Both the position numbers and the translations under genes were made by a program. Below the pieces are notes generated by a model, which made no database searches, had not been told where the DNA came from, and saw nothing but the letters and a program-made list of their open reading frames with translations. A stretch of 64,000 nucleotides of DNA from Streptomyces humi (GTDB lineage: Bacteria > Actinomycetota > Actinomycetes > Streptomycetales > Streptomycetaceae), in contig NZ_LBMU02000017.1 in NCBI RefSeq assembly GCF_001005085.2, positions 1-64,000 on the forward strand. Direction: 5' to 3'. Below are positions 41,533-50,702 of the stretch, piece after piece (the stretch's first letter is position 1; every line of letters begins with the position of its first letter).

Positions 41533-42660
41533 ATGGGTCTCACGAGCAATAAAATGCTGGCATTGACGATCTTGTGCGCCGTTCTGCTGTTCGCAGGCAC
41601 GGTGTGGCTGTGGCCCCGGCTCGCCCGGCGCAACTGGCGGGCCGTCAGCGGTCGCGTCGGACTTTTGCTGGCAACCCAGCTGGCGCTCTTCGCGTGCGTG
41701 GGGATAGCGGTCAACCAGGCTTTCGGTTTCTACGCGAGCTGGGCGGACCTGATGGGCACCGAAACCGACCAGGGGGTCGTCGTCGACCACACCCCGGGCG
41801 GCTCGGCGGCCGGCCCGGTCCGGCTGGTGGCGACGTCCGAGGTGCACGGCATGGGCGGTTCGCTGCCCCGGACGGCAGGTCAGATCCAGCAGGTCGACAT
41901 AGTCGGCCGTACGACCCACATCGCCACGCCCGCGTACGTGTACCTGCCGGCGGAGTACTTCCAGCCGCAGTACCGCACGCGTACGTTCCCGGTGCTGGTC
42001 GTCCTCAGCGGCTACCCCGGAACCGCGCGGGCGCTGGTGGACAAACTGCACTACCCGCGCACGGCGCAGCACCTGGTGCAGGCCGGCCGGATGCGGCCGA
42101 CGATCCTGGTGATGCTGCGGCCCACGGTCGCCCCGCCCCGGGACACCGAGTGCGTCGACGTGCCGCACGGGCCGGGGACCGAGACCTTCTTCGCCAAGGA
42201 CCTGCCCGACGCCGTACGCGCGCACTACCGGGTCGACGGGAAACCGGGCGGCTGGGGGATCGTCGGCGACTCGACGGGCGGCTACTGCGCGCTCAAGCTC
42301 GCGATGCACCACCCCGGTGTGTACGGGGCCGGTGCCGGACTCTCCCCCTCGTACAAGGCACCCAAGGACCCCACGACCGGCGACCTCTTCCAGGGCGACC
42401 AGGGACTGAAGAACCGCGCGAACCTGTGGTGGTACCTCGCCCACGAACCGGCTCCGGACACCTCCCTGCTGGTCACCAGCAGCAAGATCGGGGAATCCAA
42501 CTACAAGGACACGCTGAAATTCATCGCGCGCGTGCAGGCCACGAACCGGACCCGGATCTCGTCGATCATCCTCGACAGCGGAGGCCACAACTTCAATACC
42601 TGGCGCCGCGAGATCCCCGCGACACTGGAGTGGATCAGCGGGCGATTGGCCGAGCGCTGA
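41533..42660 (+). CDS. Membrane-anchored esterase D/antigen 85-type hydrolase
   Basis: The 375-residue protein has two N-terminal membrane helices (about 8-26 and 43-62) and an extracellular alpha/beta-hydrolase domain. The nucleophile is Ser247 in GDSTGGYCAL. Other residues fit the family: SGYPGT for the oxyanion region, and a C-terminal SGGHNFNTW His. Members include esterases and mycolyltransferases. The substrate is not known. AGGAAG lies six bases before ATG 41533. It is divergent from the MprF-like gene. Confidence 0.8.
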   Translation: MGLTSNKMLALTILCAVLLFAGTVWLWPRLARRNWRAVSGRVGLLLATQLALFACVGIAVNQAFGFYASWADLMGTETDQGVVVDHTPGGSAAGPVRLVATSEVHGMGGSLPRTAGQIQQVDIVGRTTHIATPAYVYLPAEYFQPQYRTRTFPVLVVLSGYPGTARALVDKLHYPRTAQHLVQAGRMRPTILVMLRPTVAPPRDTECVDVPHGPGTETFFAKDLPDAVRAHYRVDGKPGGWGIVGDSTGGYCALKLAMHHPGVYGAGAGLSPSYKAPKDPTTGDLFQGDQGLKNRANLWWYLAHEPAPDTSLLVTSSKIGESNYKDTLKFIARVQATNRTRISSIILDSGGHNFNTWRREIPATLEWISGRLAER

Positions 42661-42757
42661 ACGCGGGCGCCGGCGAAGTCGTGTGAAGACTTCGTTGTCG
42701 CTGTGTTTTTACGGCCGGTGGCACCATCATTCGCCTACGCGCGGTAAGTTTCTGGCC

Positions 42758-44056
42758 ATGCCACGTGGACGCCACCGTCATTCACCGCCCTTGCACAGGC
42801 TGTTGCCTCCTTCGGCGATCGCCGGTGTCTCCCTCGTCTGCGCCCTGGGCCCCTGGTTGTTCTCGGATCGGACGGCGCTGCGCACCCTGGCCGCGATAGC
42901 CGCGGCCACCGCCGCGGTCGGCGCCGCCGTCATGCGCCGCTGGGACAGCGAGGCGGGCAAGCAGGTGGCCGACATGTCCCGCGCGCGGGCCAGCGACGAG
43001 TGGCGCCACGAGGAGCGGATCGCCGAGCTGGAGACCGACCTCGAGGAGTCGCGGGAGCTGCGTACCAAGCTGGAGCAGCGGCTGCGCGCGAAGCGGACCG
43101 AGCTGGCGGGCCTGCGCAACGAGCACGCGTCCCTGCTGCGCCGTTACGCCACCGCCGAGACCGAGCGGGCCAGCGCGCTGGAGGGCCGCCGCCTGCTGGA
43201 GATCGAAGCCGCCGAACCGACGAACGCGCTGCCGGCCGCCCGGAGCGGGGACGAGCCCGCGGAGCCGACGGACGAGGCGCTGACGGACGGGGCGCCGACG
43301 GCCGAGGACGCGGTCGCGGAGACCGCTTCGGAGGAGACCGCCTCAGAGGAGACCGCTCCCGAGGTTCCCGCGGTGTTCTCGCCGGAGGGTTCCAAGCTGT
43401 TCCTGCGGGCCAAGGTGGCACTGGCCCGGTTCGACGAGGGCGACGCCCCGGCGGTGGCGGCCGCCGCCGACGCGGACACCGGGGGCGCGCCGGAGCAGGC
43501 AGCCGAGCGCGTGGCGCCGAAGGCCGCGGCCGCGCCGGAGGACCCGGAGGACGAGGCACAGGGGAAGCCCGAGGCGGCCGACGGGCACACGCGCGCGGCC
43601 GCCGACACCCCGGCCGCGCCGGAGCCCACCGCACCGGCGGCGGAGGCCGGGGAAGACGTCCGCGGCGCCGAGGACGACGTCCGCGGCGCTGACGAGGATG
43701 TCCGCGTCAGCGCCACGCCGTCCGTCAACTCCGTGCAGCCCTCCGGGCACTTCACGGTGCCGACCGCGGTGGCCGTGCTGCCGGCCGCGCCCATCCCGCG
43801 CCCGTTGGTCACCGGCGGCTTCGACTTCTTCGGCACGCAGAAGGGCGATTCGTCGGGCGGCCTCGAGTCCATGCACAACGAGGACCTCGCGGACGTCGTC
43901 GGCCAGGAGGCGCTCGCGCTCCACAAGGCCGAGTCGGAGGCGGACTTCAAGCCCGTGGACCCGGAGTCCCGGGGCGTCGGCCAGGTCATCGACCTGACCG
44001 CGCACGACGAGACGGAGCAGATCAACCTCGGGGGCCTGCGCAGCGCCGCCTCCTGA
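42758..44056 (+). CDS. Streptomyces membrane protein with coiled coil, function unknown
   Basis: The 432-residue protein starts with a basic segment and two hydrophobic helices (about 20-36 and 45-62). A coiled coil follows at about 85-150 (heptads with EERIAELETDLEESRELR and LEQRLRAKRTELAGL). A long Ala/Glu/Pro-rich disordered region contains EETASEETAPE and EDDVRGADEDVR-type repeats. The C-terminal ~100 residues look folded (TGGFDFFGTQK, EDLADVVGQEALALHKAE). I recognise no named family. A scaffold-like role at the membrane is only a guess. TAAGTT ends seven bases before the ATG and no ribosome-binding site is seen, so the mRNA may be leaderless. Confidence 0.6.
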   Translation: MPRGRHRHSPPLHRLLPPSAIAGVSLVCALGPWLFSDRTALRTLAAIAAATAAVGAAVMRRWDSEAGKQVADMSRARASDEWRHEERIAELETDLEESRELRTKLEQRLRAKRTELAGLRNEHASLLRRYATAETERASALEGRRLLEIEAAEPTNALPAARSGDEPAEPTDEALTDGAPTAEDAVAETASEETASEETAPEVPAVFSPEGSKLFLRAKVALARFDEGDAPAVAAAADADTGGAPEQAAERVAPKAAAAPEDPEDEAQGKPEAADGHTRAAADTPAAPEPTAPAAEAGEDVRGAEDDVRGADEDVRVSATPSVNSVQPSGHFTVPTAVAVLPAAPIPRPLVTGGFDFFGTQKGDSSGGLESMHNEDLADVVGQEALALHKAESEADFKPVDPESRGVGQVIDLTAHDETEQINLGGLRSAAS

Positions 44057-44128
44057 ACACTCGACGCTTCCCGAGCCGGGACACCCACCGGTGCCCCGGC
44101 TCACCCCGTCAAAAGACCCCGACCACCG

Positions 44129-44513
44129 AGGAGCGCCCCCGAGGAGCACGGCGACTCCTCGGACACGGCCACGACAGCGCCCCGTCAGGGGCGCGGGGAA
44201 CTGCGCGGCCGGCCACGACGGCGCCGCACCCGACCGACGCCCCTCCCGTTCGTTCAAGGCTTCCGGTCGCAGAGAGCGCCCCCGAAGGGGCGCGGCGACT
44301 CCTCGGACACGGCCACGACAGCGCCCTGTCAGGGGCGCGGGGAACTGCGCGGCCGGCCACGACGGCGCCGCACCCGACCGACGCCCCTCCCGTTCGTTCA
44401 AGGCTTCCGGTCGCAGAGAGCGCCCCCGAAGGGGCACGGCGACTCCTCGGACACGGCCACGACAGCGCCCCGTCAGGGGCGCGGGGAACTGCGCGCCCGG
44501 CCACGACGGCGCC
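44129..44513. repeat. 144-bp tandem repeat, 2.7 copies, each with a hairpin element
   Basis: The anchor GCGACTCCTCGGACACGG begins at 44151, 44295 and 44439, a period of exactly 144. Each copy holds GCGCCCC-GTCA-GGGGCGC (perfect 7-bp stem in the first copy, 44177-44194), then GGGGAACTGCGC and CGTTCGTTCAAGGCTTCCGG. Copies differ at only a few bases. The inner element is the dispersed repeat also found at 221, 279, 8475 and 25796. The array fills the space between two convergent genes and is not translated convincingly. Confidence 0.92.
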
Positions 44514-44553
44514 GCGCTCGGTCGACGACCTGTCGGCCCCCGAACCGCGGTAG

Positions 44554-45882
44554 TCAGGCCATCCAGCGGTCCGGGCGGGCCGAACGGCGCCCCGTTCGTG
44601 AGCGTTCGGCCTGCTCGCGCAGCAGCGCCGCGGCCTCCTGGACGTCCCGCAGGCGCGCCGTGACGGTCTTGTTGGCTCCCGTGTCCACATGGACGTCCGC
44701 GAGCCGCCACAGCCGCCCCCAGGGCCCCTGCGTCACCCGTACGCTCTGGACCTTGGCGTGCGGCACGAGCGACAGCTTCCGGCGCAGCAGTCCGTGCCGC
44801 GCGGCGAACACCGCGTCCGTGACCGCCAGCCCGTGGCCGCGCCACCACAGCGGGACGCACCAGCGGGCCCGTCGCGGCGGCCGCGACAGCTCGCCGGGCA
44901 CGGTCACCCCGGCCAGCACACGCGCGACGACCGACTCGGCCACCGCCCGCGGAGCGACCGGCACCAGCACGGAGTTCTCCGACCCGGCCACGTCCAGCTC
45001 CACCCGCACCCAGCGCAGCGGCCGCCACAGCAGCGGCGCCACGATCCGCACGGTCTGCACCCGCCCCGGCGGCACCGTCTCGTGGGTGCGGTCCAGCAGC
45101 CCGTGGTCGATGCGCAGCCCGTCCGGGGACTCGGCGAGCGTCCAGTCGTACTCCGAGACGAACCGCCCCACGCTGGCCGTGGCCGCCGCGCCGAGCAGCG
45201 GCAGGGCGGTGGCGAGGACCGTCCACACACTGTGCGTCGCCAGCCACAGGAAGGGCGGTACGACGAGCGCGGCGGCCAGCGAACCCCACGTGGCACCCGT
45301 CAGCACGAGCGCGAGCGCCAGCTTGGCCGGCGGCACCCGCATCAGCTCGTGCGCCGGTGCCTCGCCGACCTCGTGCGCCGTCTCGGGCGCGAAACCGGCG
45401 GCGCGCGCGAGCAGCTCCGCGCGCAGTCTCCGCGCCTCGCCCTGTCCCAGGAAGGCGAGTTCGTCCTTCTTGTCGGTGCCTACGACGTCTATGCGCAGCT
45501 TGGCGACGCCCGCCACGCGCGCGAGGAGCGGCTGGGTGACGTCGACGGCCTGGATCCGCTCCAGCCGGATGTGCGCGGTGCGCCGGAACAACAGGCCGGT
45601 GCGTATGCGCAGTTCGCTCTCGGTCACCGCGAAGTAGGTGAACCACCAGGTGAGGAAGCCGTACAGGGAGCCCGCGGCGACCAGGACGGCGAGCCCGCCG
45701 AGCAGCATGGTCGTGGTCAGCCTGGTCAGCTGTTCCTGCGCCTGGTTCGGGTCGTGCACGGCCCAGCCGGTGATCACCGCGACCGGCGCCCAGGCCCGCC
45801 GGAACGGTGTCACGGGGTGCAGCCGGCGCTCGGCGACGATCCCGTCCGGGCGTATGGCGTCGTCGACGCCGGACGTGCTCAC
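44554..45882 (-). CDS. PH-domain membrane protein (YdbT-like, bPH2)
   Basis: The 442-residue protein has two to three bacterial PH domains (bPH2) between pairs of membrane helices. Examples are [25 protein letters not shown] and a C-terminal [22 protein letters not shown] with TVTARL (given in part). It resembles YdbT of Bacillus, which with YdbS protects from certain bacteriocins. The role here is unknown. Its GTG overlaps the stop of the preceding PH-domain gene by four bases, so the two form a coupled pair. Confidence 0.8.
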   Translation of the reverse strand: MSTSGVDDAIRPDGIVAERRLHPVTPFRRAWAPVAVITGWAVHDPNQAQEQLTRLTTTMLLGGLAVLVAAGSLYGFLTWWFTYFAVTESELRIRTGLLFRRTAHIRLERIQAVDVTQPLLARVAGVAKLRIDVVGTDKKDELAFLGQGEARRLRAELLARAAGFAPETAHEVGEAPAHELMRVPPAKLALALVLTGATWGSLAAALVVPPFLWLATHSVWTVLATALPLLGAAATASVGRFVSEYDWTLAESPDGLRIDHGLLDRTHETVPPGRVQTVRIVAPLLWRPLRWVRVELDVAGSENSVLVPVAPRAVAESVVARVLAGVTVPGELSRPPRRARWCVPLWWRGHGLAVTDAVFAARHGLLRRKLSLVPHAKVQSVRVTQGPWGRLWRLADVHVDTGANKTVTARLRDVQEAAALLREQAERSRTGRRSARPDRWMA

Positions 45883-46382
45883 AGGCCCGCCGATCGGGCC
45901 TCGCCGAGCTCGGTGAGCCGGTCGCGCAGCCGTTCCGCCTCGGCCGGTTCGAGGCCGGGGATGGTCGCGTCGGTGGCCGCGGCGGCGGTGTGCAGCTGCA
46001 CGCTGGCCAGCCCGAAGTGCCGTTCGACGGGCCCCGAGGTCACCTCCACCAGCTGCATCCGCCCGTACGGCACCACGGTCTCCTCGTGCCACAGCACACC
46101 GCGGCTGATCAGCAGGTCGTCGGCCCGCTCCGCGTACCGCCAGGACCGCCAGTTGCGGCCCAGCAGCACCCAGCCCCATGCCAGCACGGCCAGCGGCAGC
46201 AGCGCGAACGCCGCCCACGCCGGGCCCGCGAGCAGGCCCAGCAGCAGTCCCACGGCCAGGGCGGTCAGTCCCAGCCACACCACCAGCAGCAGCCGGCGCA
46301 TCCGGAGCAGGCCGGGCGGCAGCCCCGTCCACACCGGCTCGGTCCCCGTGGTCTCGGCGCCGGCGGCGCTCCCCGTCTCCAT
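45879..46382 (-). CDS. PH-domain membrane protein (YdbS-like, bPH2)
   Basis: The 167-residue protein has two membrane helices (about 29-47 and 50-70) and one bPH2 domain ([29 protein letters not shown] in part, then [22 protein letters not shown]). It is the small partner of the downstream, larger PH-domain protein. On the minus strand TACGCT ends six bases before ATG 46382, suggesting a leaderless mRNA. It is divergent from nuoD, 31 bases away. Confidence 0.8.
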   Translation of the reverse strand: METGSAAGAETTGTEPVWTGLPPGLLRMRRLLLVVWLGLTALAVGLLLGLLAGPAWAAFALLPLAVLAWGWVLLGRNWRSWRYAERADDLLISRGVLWHEETVVPYGRMQLVEVTSGPVERHFGLASVQLHTAAAATDATIPGLEPAEAERLRDRLTELGEARSAGL

Positions 46383-46413
46383 GCGCCCAGCGTACGTAGG
46401 GGAGACTGGGTCC

Positions 46414-47565
46414 ATGACTCCTACGACGGAGACCACGGTCGGGATCGGCGGCGCCGCGGAGAGCACCGACATGGTGCTCAACATCGGCCCCCAGCACCCC
46501 TCCACGCACGGCGTGCTGCGGTTGCGGCTGGTGCTGGACGGCGAGCGGATCGTCTCCGCGGAACCGGTGATCGGCTACATGCACCGGGGCGCCGAGAAAC
46601 TCTTCGAGGCGCGTGACTACCGGCAGATCATCATGCTCGCCAACCGTCACGACTGGCTGTCGGCCTTCTCGAACGAACTGGGCGTGGTCCTCGCCGTCGA
46701 GCGCATGCTCGGCATGGAGGTGCCGGTCCGCGCGGTGTGGACGCGCACCCTGCTCGCCGAGCTGAACCGGGTGCTCAACCACCTGATGTTCCTCGGCTCC
46801 TATCCGCTGGAGCTGGGCGGGATCACGCCGGTCTTCTACGCGTTCCGCGAGCGCGAGGTGCTCCAGAACGTCATGGAGGAGGTCTCCGGCGGGCGGATGC
46901 ACTACATGTTCAACCGCGTGGGCGGCCTCAAGGAGGACCTGCCGGCCGGCTGGACCGCACGCGCGCGTGCCGCCGTCTCCGCCGTGCGCTCCCGGATGGA
47001 CGTCTTCGACGACCTGGTGCTCGGCAACGAGATCTTCCGGGGGCGGACGCGGGGCGTGGGTGTCCTCGCGCCGGAGGCCGTGCACGCGTACGGCGTGAGC
47101 GGTCCCATCGCGCGGGCCTCGGGCGTCGACTTCGACCTGCGCCGCGACGAGCCCTACCTGGCGTACGGCGAGCTCCAGGACACCCTCCGGGTGGTCACCC
47201 GGTCCGAGGGCGACTGCCTGGCCCGCTTCGAGTGCCTCCTGGAGCAGACGCACAACGCCCTGGACCTGGCCGACGCCTGCCTGGACCGGGCCGCCGAGCT
47301 GCCGCCGGGTCCGATCAACCAGCGGCTCCCCAAGGTCCTCAAGGCGCCCGAGGGCCACACCTACGCCTGGACCGAGAACCCCCTCGGCATCAACGGCTAC
47401 TACCTGGTCAGCAAGGGTGAGAAGACCCCGTACCGGCTGAAGCTGCGCTCCGCCTCGTACAACAACATCCAGGCCCTGACCGAACTGCTGCCGGGGACCC
47501 TGGTGGCGGACATGGTGGCGATCCTGGGGTCGATGTTCTTCGTCGTCGGGGACATCGACAAGTAG
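46414..47565 (+). CDS. nuoD: Orphan NADH-quinone oxidoreductase subunit D
   Basis: The 383-residue protein is a full 49-kDa/NuoD subunit. It has [44 protein letters not shown] (given in part), [12 protein letters not shown] and a terminal GDIDK. Conserved His28/His32 and Arg58 (MHRGAEK) correspond to residues around the quinone site and cluster N2 in complex I. No other nuo gene is in the window, so it is separated from a complex I operon. It may replace the operon copy under some conditions or serve another complex. GGGGAG lies nine bases before the ATG. A MidA/NDUFAF7-type methyltransferase gene converges on it with 18 bases between. Confidence 0.85.
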   Translation: MTPTTETTVGIGGAAESTDMVLNIGPQHPSTHGVLRLRLVLDGERIVSAEPVIGYMHRGAEKLFEARDYRQIIMLANRHDWLSAFSNELGVVLAVERMLGMEVPVRAVWTRTLLAELNRVLNHLMFLGSYPLELGGITPVFYAFREREVLQNVMEEVSGGRMHYMFNRVGGLKEDLPAGWTARARAAVSAVRSRMDVFDDLVLGNEIFRGRTRGVGVLAPEAVHAYGVSGPIARASGVDFDLRRDEPYLAYGELQDTLRVVTRSEGDCLARFECLLEQTHNALDLADACLDRAAELPPGPINQRLPKVLKAPEGHTYAWTENPLGINGYYLVSKGEKTPYRLKLRSASYNNIQALTELLPGTLVADMVAILGSMFFVVGDIDK

Positions 47566-47583
47566 GCGGCGCCAGGCCGGCTG

Positions 47584-48606
47584 CTACAGCAGTGCGTCCT
47601 TGATCCCGACCGGCTGGACCAGCCAGCCGAAGTCGCCGAGGCCGCCGGGGGCGGTGAGTTCGGCGGCCTCGCCGCTGACGGCGAGCGCGCGTACGTAGGC
47701 GGCGGGGTGTGTGGAGGCGAGCGTGAGCGGCGGGCGGGCGCCGACCACGCCCAGGGCGCGCAGGGCGTCGCGTTGGGTGCAGAGCAGCGCCTCGGGCAGC
47801 CTGAGCGCCGGGTCGAGCGCCGCGCACGCGTCCAGCGCGACGTGCGCCGTGATGTCGCACGCCCCGTCCGGCACGGGCACCGTCCCACGCCCCTTGCGGA
47901 AGCCGGTGAGCGTCCCGAAGGGCGGACGGGCGGCCACGGTGTGCGCGTAGTCCACGGCCACCGCGAGCCCCCGCTGGAGGCTGGTGACCGCGGACGCCCA
48001 CGCCTGGTCCCGGGACAGGCCGATCTCCGCGCGCTGCCCCGGCTCGGTGCCCAGCGGCCACCACCGCGCCAGCCACTCCGCGTCCGCGCCCGACACGGGC
48101 CCGCCCGGCAGCTCGGTGCCGTCGCGCCGGACGAGCACCAGCCGGGTCACCCCGGCGGGGTCCACCTCGGCGACGTCGACCGGGACGTTGTCCAGCCACT
48201 CGTTGGCGAACAGCAGGCCGGTGACCGTGCGCGGCAGCTCGGACAGCCAGGTGACCCGCTCGGGGAGGCGGGCCGGGCGGTCGGCGATCTCGACGGCGTA
48301 CGCGCGCGTGCGGGCCGACACCTCGGCGGGCAGCGCCGCGAGCACACCGGTGACCAGTTCGCCGCGGCCGGCGCCCATGTCGACGAAGTCGAGCTCCTCG
48401 GGACGGCCCAGCGCCTCGTCGACCCTGCACAGCAGCTCGGCCACCGCCTCGGCGAACAGCCGCGAGGCGTGCACCGACGTACGGAAGTGCCCGGCCGGCC
48501 CCTCCGGGCGGCGGTAGAAGCCGCCGGGGCCGTACAGGGCCGCCTCGGTGGCCGCGCGCCAGCCCCGGGCGTCGTCAGCCGTCTCTCGCGTCGCCTCATC
48601 CGTCAC
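47584..48606 (-). CDS. SAM-dependent methyltransferase, MidA/NDUFAF7 (DUF185) family
   Basis: The 340-residue protein has the DUF185 pattern. [19 protein letters not shown] corresponds to the DFxTS..LFG start. [10 protein letters not shown] is the SAM-binding glycine motif. [15 protein letters not shown] is the hallmark ANE(F/W)xDxxPV. VAVDYAH and [10 protein letters not shown] follow. Mammalian NDUFAF7 methylates Arg85 of NDUFS2, the NuoD homologue, during complex I assembly. The equivalent Arg58 exists in the neighbouring NuoD. The gene is convergent with nuoD and divergent from a histidine kinase gene. Substrate assignment is inference from position and homology. Confidence 0.8.
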   Translation of the reverse strand: MTDEATRETADDARGWRAATEAALYGPGGFYRRPEGPAGHFRTSVHASRLFAEAVAELLCRVDEALGRPEELDFVDMGAGRGELVTGVLAALPAEVSARTRAYAVEIADRPARLPERVTWLSELPRTVTGLLFANEWLDNVPVDVAEVDPAGVTRLVLVRRDGTELPGGPVSGADAEWLARWWPLGTEPGQRAEIGLSRDQAWASAVTSLQRGLAVAVDYAHTVAARPPFGTLTGFRKGRGTVPVPDGACDITAHVALDACAALDPALRLPEALLCTQRDALRALGVVGARPPLTLASTHPAAYVRALAVSGEAAELTAPGGLGDFGWLVQPVGIKDALL

Positions 48607-48724
48607 CGGGCCAGACTAGGCGCACAGGTGATCACCTTCTCCACCTTGCGGAGTACACGTGCGGAGCAGGGATCGGCCCTCCGGTTGACCCCTGCACCTA
48701 TCACGCTTCCCTACTCTGGGTTAC

Positions 48725-49930
48725 GTGCAGCGCCTCTATGACTTCCTCCGCAGGCACCCGACATGGGTCGACACCTTCTGGGCCGTCGTCCTGTTCGGGC
48801 TCTCCGGCGCGAGCGCCTGGAGGCTCGACCAGAGTCGGGACCACCACGGCTCGACCGCCGGCATGGTCGCCGTGTCGGTCGTGATGGCCGTCGTCGTCGC
48901 GCTGCGCCGCCGGGTCCCGGAGCGGATGCTGCTGCTGGCCGCGGCCACCGGCCTGGCCCAGCTGATGCTGGACGTGGAGACGACCGTCGCCAACTTCGCC
49001 ATGCTGGTGATCGTCTGCACGAACGCCGCGGTCGGCGCCCGCTGGGCGTCCCGGTTCGGCCTGTACGGCGGGTTGTGCGCGGCGCCCCTGGCGGAGATCC
49101 GCTGGCCGCAGCACGACGCGAGTCTCCCCGGCCATGTCGCGATCGTGCTCTTCCAGACGGTGCCGTTCGTGCTCGCCTGGGTGCTCGGTGACTCCATGCG
49201 CACCCGTCGCGCGTACTTCGCGCAGCTGGAGGAGCGGGCCGCCCGGCTGGAGAAGGAGCGCGAGGCGCAGTCCAAGGTCGCGGTCGCCGCCGAACGCGCC
49301 CGGATCGCGCGTGAGCTGCACGACGTGGTGGCGCACAACGTGTCGGTGATGGTGGTCCAGGCCGACGGCGCCGCCTACGTCCTCGACGCCGCCCCGGACC
49401 AGGCGAAGAAGGCCCTGGAGACGATCTCCTCCACCGGCCGGCAGGCCCTCGCCGAGATGCGCCGCCTGCTGGGCGTGCTGCGTACCGGCGAGCACAAGGA
49501 GGTCGGCGAGTACGTCCCGCAGCCGGACGTCGAGCAGATCGACGAGCTGGTCGAGCAGTGCCGCACCTCCGGACTGCCCGTCGACTTCAAGGTCGAGGGC
49601 ACCCCGCGCCCGCTGCCCAGCGGCGTCGAGCTCACGGCGTACCGGATCGTGCAGGAGGCGCTGACCAACACCCGCAAGCACGGCGGGCCCAACGCGGGCG
49701 CGAGCGTGCGGCTGGTGTACTTCGACGACGGACTCGGCCTGCTGGTGGAGGACGACGGTACGGGCGCCCCGCACGAGATGTACGAGGAGGGCGGTGCCGA
49801 CGGCCAGGGCCACGGCCTGATCGGCATGCGCGAGCGGGTCGGCATGGTGGGGGGCACCCTCGACGCCGGCCCCCGCCCTGGCGGAGGATTCCGCATTAGT
49901 GCCCTGCTGCCGCTCAAACCGGCGCACTGA
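48725..49930 (+). CDS. Two-component sensor histidine kinase (NarL-partner type)
   Basis: The 401-residue kinase has four to five membrane helices in residues 14-155 and no large sensor domain. A coiled coil leads to the HisKA_3 motif ARIARELHDVVAHNVSVM, with phospho-acceptor His199. The HATPase has YRIVQEALTNTRKH and GHGLIGMRERV. It phosphorylates the response regulator encoded 84 bases downstream. The signal is unknown; the membrane-embedded sensor suggests envelope stress. TACTCT (48712-48717) ends seven bases before GTG 48725, consistent with a leaderless mRNA. Confidence 0.88.
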   Translation: MQRLYDFLRRHPTWVDTFWAVVLFGLSGASAWRLDQSRDHHGSTAGMVAVSVVMAVVVALRRRVPERMLLLAAATGLAQLMLDVETTVANFAMLVIVCTNAAVGARWASRFGLYGGLCAAPLAEIRWPQHDASLPGHVAIVLFQTVPFVLAWVLGDSMRTRRAYFAQLEERAARLEKEREAQSKVAVAAERARIARELHDVVAHNVSVMVVQADGAAYVLDAAPDQAKKALETISSTGRQALAEMRRLLGVLRTGEHKEVGEYVPQPDVEQIDELVEQCRTSGLPVDFKVEGTPRPLPSGVELTAYRIVQEALTNTRKHGGPNAGASVRLVYFDDGLGLLVEDDGTGAPHEMYEEGGADGQGHGLIGMRERVGMVGGTLDAGPRPGGGFRISALLPLKPAH

Positions 49931-50014
49931 CACTGACGCACGCCCCCGGTTGACACCTGTCACGCCCCGGAGAATCCGGGCGTAAGCAGACGAACGGAAA
50001 CGGAAGAGGAGCCG

Positions 50015-50689
50015 ATGACGATCCGCGTGATGCTCGTCGACGACCAGGTGCTGCTGCGCACCGGGTTCCGGATGGTGCTCGCCGCCCAGCCGGACATGGA
50101 GGTCGTCGCGGAGGCGGGCGACGGCGTCGAGGCCCTTCAGGTGCTGCGGTCCAGTGAGGTGGACGTGGTGCTGATGGACGTGCGCATGCCCAAGCTGGAC
50201 GGCGTGGAGACCACCCGCCGCATCTGCGTCGAGCCCGATCCGCCCAAGGTGCTCATCCTGACCACCTTCGACCTCGACGAGTACGCCTTCTCCGGGCTGA
50301 AGGCGGGCGCCTCCGGCTTCATGCTCAAGGACGTGCCCCCGGGCGAACTGCTGGCCGCGATCCGGTCCGTGCACAGCGGTGACGCCGTCGTCGCGCCCTC
50401 CACCACCCGGCGGCTGCTCGACCGGTTCGCGCCGATGCTGCCCTCGGCAGGCAAGGAGCCCCGGCACCAGGAACTGGAGCGCCTCACCGACCGTGAGCGC
50501 GAGGTCATGGTGCTGGTCGCGCAGGGCCTGTCGAACGGCGAGATCGCGGGCCGGCTGGTGCTGTCCGAGGCGACCGTGAAGACCCATGTGGGCCGCATCC
50601 TGACCAAGCTCGGGCTGCGCGACCGGGTCCAGGTCGTCGTGCTGGCCTACGAGACCGGACTGGTCCGGGCGGGCGGCGGACGCGGCTAG
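50015..50689 (+). CDS. NarL/FixJ-family response regulator
   Basis: The 224-residue regulator has a receiver domain (VMLVDDQVLLRTGF; phospho-acceptor Asp55 in LMDVRMP; Lys in GFMLKDVPP). Its C-terminal LuxR-type helix-turn-helix reads LTDREREVMVLVAQGLSNGEIA (in part). It is the cognate partner of the preceding kinase. GGAAGAGGAG precedes the ATG. A small CCCGGA/TCCGGG inverted repeat at about 49964-49979 lies between the two genes. Confidence 0.92.
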   Translation: MTIRVMLVDDQVLLRTGFRMVLAAQPDMEVVAEAGDGVEALQVLRSSEVDVVLMDVRMPKLDGVETTRRICVEPDPPKVLILTTFDLDEYAFSGLKAGASGFMLKDVPPGELLAAIRSVHSGDAVVAPSTTRRLLDRFAPMLPSAGKEPRHQELERLTDREREVMVLVAQGLSNGEIAGRLVLSEATVKTHVGRILTKLGLRDRVQVVVLAYETGLVRAGGGRG

Positions 50690-50702
50690 GGCGCAACACG
50701 CC

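Noticed and set aside
44129-44513. CRISPR-like look of regularly spaced repeats
   Set aside because: The whole 144-bp unit is repeated, including the would-be spacers. There are no cas genes.
44109-44690. Minus-strand frame through the 144-bp repeats encoding AVVAGRAVPRAP repeats
   Set aside because: The frame exists because the repeat has no stop codons. There is no ribosome-binding site and it would overlap the PH-domain gene.
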